This document shows positions 45,541 through 55,544 of a stretch of 64,000 nucleotides of DNA, piece by piece. The notes under the pieces were generated by a model that had not been told where the DNA came from, did not search any database, and saw nothing but the letters and a program-made list of their open reading frames with translations. Every line of letters begins with the position of its first letter. Position 1 is the stretch's first letter. Position numbers and translations under genes: made by a program. Source of the stretch: Fomitopsis serialis (lineage: Eukaryota > Basidiomycota > Agaricomycetes > Polyporales > Fomitopsidaceae); the NCBI RefSeq assembly GCF_022376445.1, contig NW_025954962.1, positions 1,178,001 to 1,242,000 of the forward strand, in the 5' to 3' direction.

Positions 45541-46340
45541 CGTCGTGGTTAGAGCTGCGTTCACGATGTTTCAGAGGTAGACATTGCGCGCCTGTGGCAA
45601 AACATCTCTCCCACTATCTCGATCTCAACGCTGCTGCCGGCATCACGGCCGCCTTTCCTATTGCAGTCGTCGGACTTCAGTGTATTCATGCTCAACCTGC
45701 TTACGGCGGGGCTCACGGGCGCTTCTTCCAACTGATTTGAGGTTTGGAGCCATCAAAACGCATCTAAATCCTTACGGAAACGCATCCAGTCATCTGCTTC
45801 ATTGAGATGTGGAACGGTGACACCGTCGGTCGGCTTATGTTCGTGTTGACACCACACCGACTCCAAATTCTGGACAGGAAGTCTCTTTCTATAAGCCTGG
45901 TTCCCATTGGTTTCGTTTTGTACCGATACTTGTGACGACGTGCCATTTTCGTTGGCCCAACGACTACAACCAGTTGCCCCTTCCGTTGCCAAGCGGCCGT
46001 AATCGATAATTGCGGCGGTCGCGCGTAAGTCGATTACCCATCTTCCACCTGCCGGGAGTGATGGTGCCGGTCCTGCCGTGTGTCGACGTCCTAAAGTGAG
46101 CTTGCCTGGAGATCCTCGTACTCCCTCATAATAACGGGAGACATTGACACGGCGAAGCGCAGTCGCACTTAGACGTTGGCCAAACTGCCGAGTCGTTTGC
46201 CAAGTGCTGGAACGCGGCGTGCGGCAACACGAACCAGCCGGGCACAATATGGTCGTGACCCGCCAAGATTGCGTCCAAGCATGCGCAAATAGAGGAGAGA
46301 AAACTCTTTCACCGCGCAAGCTGTATCTACCGTAGACTAC

Positions 46341-46346
46341 ATAAAT
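46341..46346 (+). promoter_or_regulatory. TATA-like element of BIM1-like copy 1
   Basis: ATAAAT after GTAGACTAC lies 110 bases upstream of the ATG. The matching place in copy 2 reads GTAGACTCTATAAAC, so the promoter core was duplicated with the gene. Confidence 0.5.
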
Positions 46347-46450
46347 TCCGCATCCTCCTCGAGACCAGGCCCCAGTTCACTGCGAACGCCCCGTTCCTCG
46401 AGCCCCCCTAGCTTGACAATACGTTAGGATCACCGCTCAATTGAGAAGAC

Positions 46451-47286
46451 ATGCGTTTCGCTAGTGTTGCATTCCTCGCCGGCATGGTGTCCGCCGTGTC
46501 GGCACACTTCCACCTGCAGTACCCTGGCCCTCGGGGACCGTTTGTGGAGGAGTCTGAGCCGACCTTCTGCGGTCGGTTGACACACGCCTAATCGAATTTC
46601 TTCGCGTTCTGACATCGTGGTCGTAGATAATTATGGCGACGTCACGACGAACCGTACGGCCTTCCCGCTCAACAATGGGCACTACTACATCACGACGGAG
46701 CACCCAACCTGGACGCGTAAGACTTCGTTCAATATTCTCCCTCGCACGTCGCTCACTCCCCCTTCTAGTCGGCATCATCATCTCCACCGTTGCGAATCCG
46801 AACAACTTCGCTAACTTCACGGACTCGAGCGGCAAGTACCAGATGGCCGTGAACTACTTCGAGACCTCCGGCGAGGGCCCCTTCTGCGCGCCGCTCAACA
46901 TCAGCGCGGCGAATATCGACGGCGTCAAGGACGGCTCGAACGTGACGGTTCAGTTCATCTTCGACGGCGGCGACGGCGCGCTGTACCAGGTACATTCGGT
47001 GCCCTTTCTTTGCATGCAATGGACACTAAGATGTTTTGCGTAGTGCGCGGACCTCACCCTCTCGGAGAGCCTGACCTCCATCCCGTCGAGTGTATCCTGC
47101 TCGAACGCGACGTCGAACGCTGGCGTGACCTACTTCAGCGCTGGTGTCACACCGACTCTCAGCGCGACGGCTACGAGCTCCGGCGCGAGCTCGACAAGCA
47201 CATCGAGCGCGGCCGATGCGAAGGCCATCGTCGGTGTCTGGGGGCTTTTGTTGAGCGTGTTCGGTGGTCTGCTGGCTTTGGCGTAG
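46451..47286 (+). CDS. BIM1-like (X325) GPI-anchored copper-binding protein, copy 1
   Basis: A secreted LPMO-like copper binder; the Cryptococcus homologue Bim1 works with Ctr1 in copper uptake. Four exons (46451-46571, 46627-46716, 46769-46989, 47044-47286), 224 residues. The signal peptide [18 protein letters not shown] ends so that His19 becomes the mature N-terminus ([11 protein letters not shown]), the first ligand of the histidine brace. Family blocks: [74 protein letters not shown]. Then come a Ser/Thr linker ([19 protein letters not shown]) and a hydrophobic end ([17 protein letters not shown]) expected of a GPI signal. Several N-x-T/S sites. Frame is intact. Exon lengths match copy 2 exactly except the last (three bases). 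Confidence 0.93.
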
Positions 47287-48326
47287 TGGATTTTGAGCTT
47301 GATACACAATTTTGTGATGACGCGTTCCGCAATATGGATTGGATGGATCAATGACTCGCTGGTCCCTTTTGGATGTGCCGGTGTCATGAGCGAGTCGATG
47401 AAAAGCTAACATGCGTGCGTATACAGTACGCTGGTCAAAATTCCGATACCAATTACGCTACGCACCTCGTAAGTTAGGATAACTCACTACCCATGGTGTT
47501 CGCGCGACTCCATGTCATTTCGATGGGACACAGTGTTGCATGTGAAGTCCTTAAGCTTCACGATGGTGTGACAAGGACAGGAAGGTGATCGGCGGTCAGC
47601 GCCCCGTCTGTTCATAGCCGTTGTTAATATGCCCCAACCTGTATTGGGCTACTTGTGGTCCTGTGCACAGGCTCTCATAAACGGTGTCGGCGAATGAAAT
47701 CGAAGACTGGTGATACTACTCACCATTGAACCCGACATAAAGGCACTCACTTCAAGTCCGTGCCTTGTTCCTCGATGTCACCCTTCGCGTCGTCATGCTC
47801 TACCACACGTAGAGCTTACCAGCCACCTGCACATCCCGCTCCTCGTCGTCTGGCGGAATCACAGTTTGCAGCCCGAAGATGCGCCTCACGCGACAGTGAG
47901 CTTTTAGATTGCTCAACTACATAGCATATGCATACCTTCTCGCCGCTTCAAGTGCGAAGTCTTCGAGAGCTGCCATCTGCCGGGAGCTTTTTCGTTTGAG
48001 TATAAGAAGTTGAGCGGAACTTCTGCCGTACGCCAGGTTCTTCACAAGAAGTTCGAGTCAGTCGTCCTGGTACAGTATGCATGTTATCTTGTGCAAGCAT
48101 CCGCAAGGCAGAGGACGAACGAGCGCTCGTTTGGAACCTGGTGGCTGACCGATCTCGGCATCAGCCGACGTCGCGCACAATTGCCTCACCCTTTGAGGCG
48201 ACGCGCGCATCCCGCCTTCCGCTCTTCTTCTCCCAAACTACAGCTCGGCCACCAACTTCATTCATTTTTACTTGCTTCGCTGGCCATGTGTATGATTGTC
48301 TCTCCGCTTTCTGTATGCCCCGAGAT

Positions 48327-48353
48327 GAGTGGGAGCGCAGCCTCACGAAGCTC
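48327..48353 (+). repeat. Upstream block of CTR cassette, copy 2
   Basis: Identical over 27 bases to 42469-42495. The surrounding sequence has diverged much more, so this block is either recently shared or constrained. Confidence 0.85.
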
Positions 48354-48610
48354 CTTTCGACCACTTCTCTGAGTCAGGACCTCGACCAACTGTGCCAATC
48401 GCATTTGCGCACACCGCTTGGTGCTTGATCTTGAATGGCTTATTATCTGTGCACGCTTTCAATTTACCTGCGCGGTTCTGTGTCACAGCAAGATCAGAGT
48501 CTAGCACCTTACATGCGATAACCGCGTCTACGTCTGAATCCTGATAGGGATGCTGTAATGCCCTCATTAAGGTAAGCCATCGGTATGACGCGGACGATCT
48601 TGACTTAGTG

Positions 48611-48683
48611 GGGCAGAGGAGGTGCGAGCGCCGTTCTCTGAATCCACCTCTGCCCACCAATTGTCTAGCTCGCTTTTGTCAAT
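48611..48683 (+). repeat. Upstream block 2 of CTR cassette, copy 2
   Basis: Gap-free partner of 42760-42832, about 61 of 73 bases matching by eye. Confidence 0.8.
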
Positions 48684-49137
48684 ATCATGAAACCCGCACC
48701 AGCCGCTATCATCCCACTCGGCGCCTCAATCACGGGCTGTTCGTTGCAGATCCGCTTCTACTCGTCAAGGTGCCGTGTATCGTGTACTTGTTCTTCCTTG
48801 TACGCTCCTCTCGTGGCGGCATTCACAACCTGCCGCTTCCGCTGCCGTGCCTCCGCAGCATCCAGCCGTTGCAATCCGAAGCCGGTCGTCCTCTTCGCCC
48901 TGGAAAGGACTTTTTGTAAGTGTACACTGCTTCCATCGTCTTTCTGGGGATATCCATGCTCATGCCCTCAGGGTCGGTACGGTTGTCTGGTCTCTGTTCG
49001 CCCAGTTCTATCCTCTGAGTCTGCAAGCCCGACTCTTCGGAAGTCCCCGTCGGCACGTGACCCGCCATCGTCTAAGTTACTTAGGGCGCAGCCACTAGCG
49101 ATTCCCCTCAATCACTTCACCGACAAGTCTAGCGACC

Positions 49138-49906
49138 ATGGATATGTCCATGTCCATGTCAATGTCCTCCACCGCCTCAGCCTCCATGGCGTCGTCCACC
49201 TCCGGTTCGATGAATATGGACGACATGATGATGATGGTCCCTTACCTTCACTTCACTGGGGGTGACAACCTCTTCTTCAAGACATTGACCCCTTCGTCGC
49301 ACGGCGCAATCGCTGGGGCTTGTATCATCCTTGTAGCATTTGCCGTTGTCGAACGGTGGTTTGCTTCTGTGCGCAGCCGTCTGACTGTGCACTGGCGGAA
49401 GAGGTAGTGCACAGTGCATTCTACTGATCCAATGCGTACTCATTATGCGCGCAGAGCTCTCGCTCTCGCGGCAAACAGGGAGAACGGCGGGAGGTCCGCT
49501 ACGTCAACGCCTACGAAGGACGAGGATGCTTGCTGCGACGTCGAGGAAGTCAGCGCCAACGGCTCATCGGACAAGTACACTGGGCCTACGTCTGCCATTC
49601 GCCGTGCCTGTCGCACCATCGAGCCCTTCATCCTATCGCACGATCTCCCCCGCGGCGCTCTCTACGCCCTTCAGGCGTTCCTGGCCTACACACTCATGCT
49701 AGCCGTCATGTACGTGGTGCTGCATTATGCGCTGATGGCGCTCCGCGCATCCGTTCCCGAGTCGAGCGCGTCCGCTGACGAGCTATCCGTTCCATTCCCA
49801 CAGGACGTTTCAGGCGGCCTACATCATTTCAATCATCGTCGGCCTGGGTCTAGGCGAAGTGGTTTTTGGCAGATTGGGGACGGGCGACAGCCACCTGCTT
49901 CACTGA
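49138..49906 (+). CDS. CTR-family copper transporter, copy 2 (intact)
   Basis: A trimeric Cu(I) channel of the plasma or vacuolar membrane. Exons 49138-49403, 49455-49709 and 49804-49906 encode 207 residues. The Met-rich head MDMSMSMSMSSTASASMASS, then SMNMDDMMMMVPYLHF, gathers copper. TM1 is GACIILVAFAVVERWF. A cytosolic loop of about 70 residues holds a Cys pair (DEDACCDVEEV) and basic patches. TM2 ALQAFLAYTLMLAVM carries MxxxM, and TM3 YIISIIVGLGLGEVVFG carries GxxxG. The end is GDSHLLH before TGA 49904. All joins keep frame. The family and motifs are certain; whether it is the surface (Ctr1) or vacuolar (Ctr2) type is not, though the BIM1-like neighbour favours uptake at the surface. Confidence 0.95.
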
Positions 49907-50454
49907 GTGGGACCGGCGATATTTCCGAACAACGTTCCTGAACACGAGATCCCGCACTCTACTCCCTCCCGAGTCCACCTTCTCCTCACATGCTCCCACT
50001 TGCTTGCTCGTTCCAATGGTGTGCCAATGTCCTTGACGAAATTATCGCGATTGTTTATAGAACGAAATGATTTGACCCGGCGCTATCTTTTCAGAACAAC
50101 CCAATGTTTCCAACTCGCGTGTCTCAAAATGCCCCCGCGAACTAGGTCCACGACAATGCTAGGTTCAGATGTGTCCTACTCCTTGGACAGGGACGGCATG
50201 TACATTCACTAATGCAACAGTCCGAAATGGCATCGTGTACCGCGGAAACCAGATAAGACGACAGGCGTCCAAATGCTGGCAAGCAGACGAGAAAGAAATC
50301 TTTCACCATCGAGTGGTGGCTGAGCGCTGGGGATGTGGCGTAGACTCTATAAACGCTGCGTCTCCTGCTCGGTTCCATTCACTGCGAACGTCCTCGCGTC
50401 TGCAGCTCCCTAGCTCTGCCTTCCGTGACGTTCACCGCTTTGCAGGAAGCCAAC
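49907..50454. other. Intergenic between CTR copy 2 and BIM1-like copy 2
   Basis: About 550 bases. Its last 120 bases resemble the region before BIM1-like copy 1 (shared TTCACTGCGAACG at about 50376 and 46377). No gene seen. Confidence 0.5.
50348..50353 (+). promoter_or_regulatory. TATA box of BIM1-like copy 2
   Basis: TATAAA lies 107 bases upstream of ATG 50455, nearly the same distance as in copy 1 (110). Confidence 0.55.
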
Positions 50455-51306
50455 ATGCGTTTCGCCACTGCCGCAGTGCTCAGCGCGCTCGTGTCCGCTG
50501 TGTCAGCACACTTCCATCTACAGTATCCTAGCCCTAGAGGACCGTTCAACATGCAAAACGAGCTGACCTTCTGCGGTGAGTACGTGCGTTGCAATCCGTT
50601 TTCCGCGTACTGATTTTTTGCCTGCAGACGCTTATGGTCAGGTCACGACGAATCGCACAGTCTTCCCGCTCAGCAATGGGTACTACTTGCTAACATCGGA
50701 GCATCCGCTCTGGACACGTGGGTTCTAGGTCTCTGTACTTCGCTTCCATGCTTCTCACACCGCTCTTTCGCCGCGGCAGTTGGCGTCATTATCTCCACCG
50801 TCCCGGACCCCGACAATTTCGCCAACTTCACGGACTCGCAGGGCAACGACCAGATGGCCGTCAACTACTTTGAGACGTCCGGCGAGGGCGCGTTCTGTGC
50901 GCCGATCGACATCGGCGCGGCGAACATCGCTGGCGTGCAGGACGGCTCGAACGTCACGATCCAGTTCATCTTCGACGGTGGTGACGGCGAGCTCTACCAG
51001 GTACGTCGGCGCCTCTTCGTGTCCACGGTGGGCACCGACTGATGCGTGGCGCGCACACAGTGTGCGGACCTCACACTTTCGGCGAACATGACCTCCATTC
51101 CGTCCGATGTGTCGTGCACGAACGCGACGTCGAATGCTGGCGTGACTTACTTTAGCTCCGGCGTGGCCCCGCCGACGATCACCGCGACGGGGACAAGCTC
51201 TAGCGCGACCTCGACCAGCACGTCGAGCGCGGCTGATGCGAAGTCCGTCGTTGGTGTTTCTGGGATCCTGTTAAGCGTGCTCGGTGGTATGCTGGCTTTG
51301 GCGTGA
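50455..51306 (+). CDS. BIM1-like (X325) GPI-anchored copper-binding protein, copy 2
   Basis: Paralogue of 46451-47286 with the same four-exon plan (50455-50575, 50628-50717, 50780-51000, 51061-51306), 225 residues. The signal peptide MRFATAAVLSALVSAVSA is followed by His19 in HFHLQYPSPRG. Blocks: [79 protein letters not shown]. The tail is Ser/Thr-rich and ends GVSGILLSVLGGMLALA, a GPI signal. Frame intact. Copper is expected to be bound by the N-terminal His plus a second His and an Asp; the EHP His is the best visible candidate. X325 proteins lack known polysaccharide oxidation, so a copper-delivery role is more likely than catalysis. Confidence 0.94.
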
Positions 51307-52614
51307 TGCCAGTGTGCGTGGCATCAGGATAGTAAAATGGGATAGATGTACAGTAATGACGCTTGCTTTGCGTCCGCGACAATGATGGGATTGTTGAATC
51401 AGTGGCTGCCTCTTGGCTGGACGGAGGGTGTAAGTAGACGTGTTTTTGTCAGTACTCAGCCATCAACTTCGCAACTCTTCTCGGATACAATACACAATAC
51501 ACAATACATGCTAGGCACAGAAATATATTGAGCTCAGAGGGCCTGTGGTGCTCTAGAGTCGAAGCCGATGTAAGTGGACTTGCGGCCCATGGCTATGGTC
51601 CCGCGAGGTCGCGACGTTCTATTCATAGACGGAAGCACGCACGTGACCGCGACGGGTGCCTGGTGCTTCGGTGACGGACCGAAGGCCGACAGGGGGAGCA
51701 TGTGAAAAGGCGATGGCCGCGAGGATGGCGGGGCGATGGCCGTCAGCAAGATGACACGGCGAGGACACCCCGGGAGTGGCCCGGGAGTCGACCCGCCCAG
51801 TGGCCGCCTCGCTGCGTGGCTTGCGGCGCTCTGTCTCAGTCTGTCGCTGCGGTCGACCCCGCTGACGCATCCTGTCTTCCCGTCCGCAGGCTGCGCATGT
51901 CCCAAATGGCGGCCTACGTCCGGGTGCGTGGGGACGACCGTGCTGCGTGTCTTGGTCGGTCTGCTGGTCCCCTGCGGAACTGGCTGCGTCGGTAGGCCCC
52001 AGGACGTGTACTGGCCACCGCGAGCAGCTCGATGACTATGAAACATAGTGTGTCACTACTAGGTTGTCGGTGAGTAAGCCACAGGAGAGTCATCAAGCCA
52101 CATTCTGACGGGTGAGACAGGAGCCGGGGAGTCAGAGCCTCGGAGGCTCTGCCGCGGGCGAGCGTAATCGCAGCCCGTAAATGTCTTGTCGTCGGACTCG
52201 ATCGATCGGGGCAGTTCCCTTCGCCTTCCTTCATCCGCCCGCAGGCCGATTTCACGCGCACGCGCGCCCGCCGGCCAGATTGCACAGATTTATGAATGCT
52301 TCGCCGCACCGCCATACAATATATTGCCCCCCTCCCGTCGACGTCCGTATCGTTCAGATCCACTTCCCTTGTCGCGCAAGATAAGCTTTAGCTTGCCTCG
52401 CTGCCGCCTGCCTGTCCGAGCACTGGACAGCATCGCCTCCACGCCCCTAAGTACCCTGGTCTTCTCCGGTACCGCGTCCCTCCCCCGGCGCGGATCCAAC
52501 GCTCTCCAGGGTTAACGTTCTCTTGGTCGGGTGGTTCCCGTGTACGCCGAATTCAACCTCGACTCGCTCCCGGCCGCTCTATTGCCTCGTTATTAGTGGC
52601 CCAGCCATAAAGGG
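51307..52614. other. 1.3 kb GC-rich intergenic, no gene seen
   Basis: Contains a short ACAATAC tandem run at about 51488-51508 just after BIM1-like copy 2. Further right are overlapping antisense open frames rich in Arg, Pro and Ser, without domain features, which I regard as compositional. Confidence 0.4.
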
Positions 52615-53427
52615 ATGTGGCCTCCGCTCGGACGACAGAACTCGGACGGCGCATGGGAAGTCGTGGACTCGAAGAGCGTCGAGCCTGTGTGTGTCTACGA
52701 CGACCCTGATGGTAAGTGGCCCCCGCCTCCTCCCGCGCGAAGTGAGCTCACGCGGGACGGCGCCGGCAGATCTCCCCATTATGCGGGTGGCCTCGGAGAA
52801 CGTGAACGTGTCGTGCACGTACGACGTCCGGCGGCCGCACCCGGACGACAAGGCACGCAGCCCCGTCACCGCAGCGCTCCTCACCGCACGCGGCCGCCTC
52901 CTGCGCGAGGCTGCGCGCGCGGGCTATAACATCCTGCTCGTCGAAGGGTAAGCAAAGTGCCCCTCCACCATAGGCACGTGGCTCACCGTGTCCGTCTCCA
53001 TAGATGGTCCGTGACCCTCCAACGCAGATCCGCCATCCACACCGCGCAGAGCCACCCGCACGCCCCCGCCTTCCGGCTCTCCGTGCACTACACCGGGCGG
53101 CCCGCCTTCGTGGGCGGCACGGACCCGGGCACGCGGCCGCCCCCGCCGTTCTTCGGTATGCTCCAGGACTGGGGCGCGCACCTCGAGCGTGTGTACTTCA
53201 GCGCGGTGCCCCCCGACGACGCCCGGGGGAAGGAGCATAGGGAGCGGTCGGTGTCGCGCTCGGCGTCGGCAACGTCGCGGGTGTCGCGGGTGTCACGCAT
53301 GCTGAGGTCGCCGTCGCCACCGCGGTCCGCGTCGCCCAGGGACGCGAAGAGGCCCGCGAATAGGAAGAGAGTCGTGCAGGCGTGGAGGCGGGGGCTCTCC
53401 GGTGTGTTGAGGATCATCCGTCTCTGA
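52615..53427 (+). CDS. Hypothetical basidiomycete protein, about 230 residues
   Basis: Three exons from ATG 52615. Exon 1 reads MWPPLGRQNSDGAWEVVDSK up to DDPD; exon 2 DLPIMRVASENVNVSCTYDV, then TARGRLLREAARAGYNILLV; exon 3 starts WSVTLQRRSAIHTAQ and includes FRLSVHYTGRPAFVGGTDPG and GMLQDWGAHLERVYFSA. It ends with a Ser/Arg-rich basic tail (SVSRSASATSRVSRVSRMLR) and GLSGVLRIIRL before TGA 53425. Both introns are in frame. The folded middle (strand-helix-strand) and the RS-like tail are visible, but I recognise no family. RS-like tails occur in RNA-binding and nuclear proteins; this is only suggestive. Confidence 0.65.
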
Positions 53428-54006
53428 GGATGAGAGGTGCCAGCGAGGGCACCCCAGCGGTGGGTAAGCCATCGGCTGGACGTCTGGTGCTGGTTCGTCC
53501 CTAGGTCTGTTTCAAAGTTCAATTTCTATTTGCTCATGAATCCGGTCGCTCCTTCCCTCGTAGTCCAAGTCCTGCTCAAGTAAACGCATTGTAATATTAG
53601 CATATGTAGTTGTCATTCATCACACTCGTCGATCCTCACGTAGCCAGCCCACCTGCACTAGTACCCGTAGCACTTTCATGTAGCGCACAGTCAATGATAG
53701 CACCCTCTGCTCAACCACACATATCATCTAGGATCACTTTCAACCAAGACAGCGTTGTGTGGAGCGAGGATTGGTATACAGCCTTACCGTGGCACACCAA
53801 AGTCTACTGAGCCAATGTAGTACAAAATCCACAAGTCGGTACAATGCAAACTCGATTCAAGGACAAAGTTAGATAGCCGACAGACAGGCATGTAACATGG
53901 GGCGAGACATGACCGGGCGCGCCGGCGAATCCATCTGGCTTTGAGCGGACTCAATGCATGTAGTCTCTCCTCAAAGCAACGGTGCAGGCCCTTCACGACC
54001 GAACGC
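53428..54006. other. Convergent 3' flanks, no gene
   Basis: About 580 AT-richer bases between two genes that point at each other. Should contain both polyadenylation regions. Confidence 0.45.
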
Positions 54007-55410
54007 TCACTCCGCCTTCTCGATCTTGCTCTCCGGACGCATCGCGTACCCCGTCCAGCTCTACATCGCACCATCAGCATCGCCCACCCGATCCCACACC
54101 CCACGCACTCACCTCATCATAGATCGCCGGGGCCCCCTTCGCCCCCACCATCTGCAGCGCCAGCCACACCACGCCCGCCGTCATCCCGCTCCCACAGCTC
54201 GCCACCACGCCCCTGCGGCCCTCCAGCACCTCCTCGAGGCGCTCCCTGCCCAGCGCCGCCTCGAGCACGCCCAGGATCTGCGTGCTCGTCTTGAGGGTCG
54301 TGTACTGCTCCGGGAGCGCCCAGGGGAACGCGCCCGTGGGCGGCTCGAGCTCCGGCGTGCGGGCGCTGGGGGAGTCGAGCTGGGGCGGGTGCGCGGAGAG
54401 CGCGGGGGCGGTTTGGGCGGGGGGCACGGGGAGGGAGGTGCGCGGGGCGGGCGTGGGCGCGGGGACGGTGTTGAGGAGGGAGGCGAAGGGGAGGGAGAGG
54501 GAGTGGGGGATGTGCCCGCTGGAGAGGCCGGCGCGGGGTTCGGGCGCGGTGCCGAGGTAGCTGGGAGGCGGTGTGAGAAGGGGAGAGCGGCGTGGGGAAG
54601 GCTTACCGGTCTTTGGAGCGGGCGTCGAGGACGATGTCGGCGAGGCTGTCGCGCGACGGGTCGAGCGCGGAGTTTGCGACGATCTGTTCGTAGCCTGTTC
54701 ACACGCATGCTTGGGTCAACAACAGTGAGGGTAAGGGGGGCGGAACGCACTTCTCACGACGCGATCGTCGAGCTTGGGGACGGGGTAGGTGGTGGTGGGC
54801 ACCGGTTCTGGGTCGCCGTTGTTGGTCGGGGAGCCGTAGGCGATCCAGGCGGGGAGACCACCGTCGAGAATGGAGGAGCGGTGGTGGCCGAAGGCGCGGA
54901 ACATGTAGAGGGCGCGCGGGGACGAGAATACGCCGTGGGTGTCATAGCTATAGCACGTTGAGTCGGGAAAGAGACGTAGCTGGCCTGTAGACGTACATGA
55001 CGACGTGCGACTCGGGCGTGATGCCATAGTTTTCTGAACAGGTTCGATCGAGCGCACGCACAGGTCTGAAAGGCGTATCACGCACCACAGGCTTTAGCGA
55101 AGACATCTGGGGACGGCATCATGTGCTTGAGCCCGAGAGCGTGCTGGCTTGCGACCTCGTCAAGATCGAGGAGCTGTGCGCCGGGGATGCGCATCTGGAG
55201 CCACTCCTGGCGGGGGTTGCGGGGCGAGCTGGGCATGTGCCAGGACGCGTCGAGGACGGAGACGGATCGGGGATCGAGGCCGCGCAGCTGGGCGGGGGTG
55301 AGCGTGAGCGGGCACGCATCGCCAAAGACAGAGCCAGACGAGAGCGGGCGGGCGGCGCCGGCGAGGGAGCGGAGGGACGTGCGGGGAGAGAGCAGCGCGC
55401 GGGGCAGCAT
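54007..55410 (-). CDS. 3-mercaptopyruvate/thiosulfate sulfurtransferase, Tum1-like
   Basis: A two-domain rhodanese feeding sulfur into tRNA thiolation and other pathways in fungi. ATG 55410 gives MLPRALLSPRTSLRSLAGAA, a likely mitochondrial presequence, then LTLTPAQLRGLDPRSVSVLD, SWHMPSSPRNPRQEWLQMRI, GAQLLDLDEVA. After an intron come NYGITPESHVV and YDTHGVFSSPRALYMFRAFG, HHRSSILDGGLPAWIA (inactive first domain). The second domain ends RGVVASCGSGMTAGVVWLAL; CGSGMT is the mercaptopyruvate-type active loop. It closes SWTGYAMRPESKIEKAE, TGA at 54007-54009. At least five exons, in frame. An unusually long Pro/Ser linker precedes the active-site part. Divergent from VMA5 with only 134 bases between starts. 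Confidence 0.92.
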
Positions 55411-55544
55411 CCTGGCGGGCGAGGGTGGTGGCGGTCGACAGGTCGCGGGGGATGATGACACGGGGGACCCTAACCCCAGGGTGAGACTTGCGCCCCCTGT
55501 GCGCGCCGCGTCGTCGGGCGGCGGCCACGCGCTTCTTCTGCACG

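Larger units (their letters stand above)
43974..46450. other. 2.5 kb between CTR copy 1 and BIM1-like copy 1; no gene supported
   Basis: The matching interval in copy 2 is only about 550 bases, so about 1.9 kb is extra here. It contains a short GT run at about 44139-44155, a perfect hairpin at 45507-45540, and a 188-codon minus-strand open frame (45753-46319) with no domain. No transposase, terminal repeats or target-site duplication were found. The last 120 bases form the BIM1-like promoter (ATAAAT at 46341). Confidence 0.5.
47287..49137. other. Spacer and duplicated upstream region of CTR copy 2
   Basis: No gene seen. From about 48174 rightward it repeats elements found upstream of CTR copy 1. 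A rightmost pyrimidine-rich part leads to ATG 49138. Confidence 0.5.

Noticed and set aside
45753..46319. 188-codon minus-strand open frame
   Set aside because: No domain, composition unlike neighbouring genes, no homologous sequence in the other cassette copy.
51488..51508. ACAATAC tandem repeats
   Set aside because: About three units only; simple repeat in a 3' flank, not an array.
53954..54961. Long plus-strand open frame of 335 codons
   Set aside because: It is the antisense shadow of the GC-rich sulfurtransferase gene; Gly/Arg-rich low complexity.
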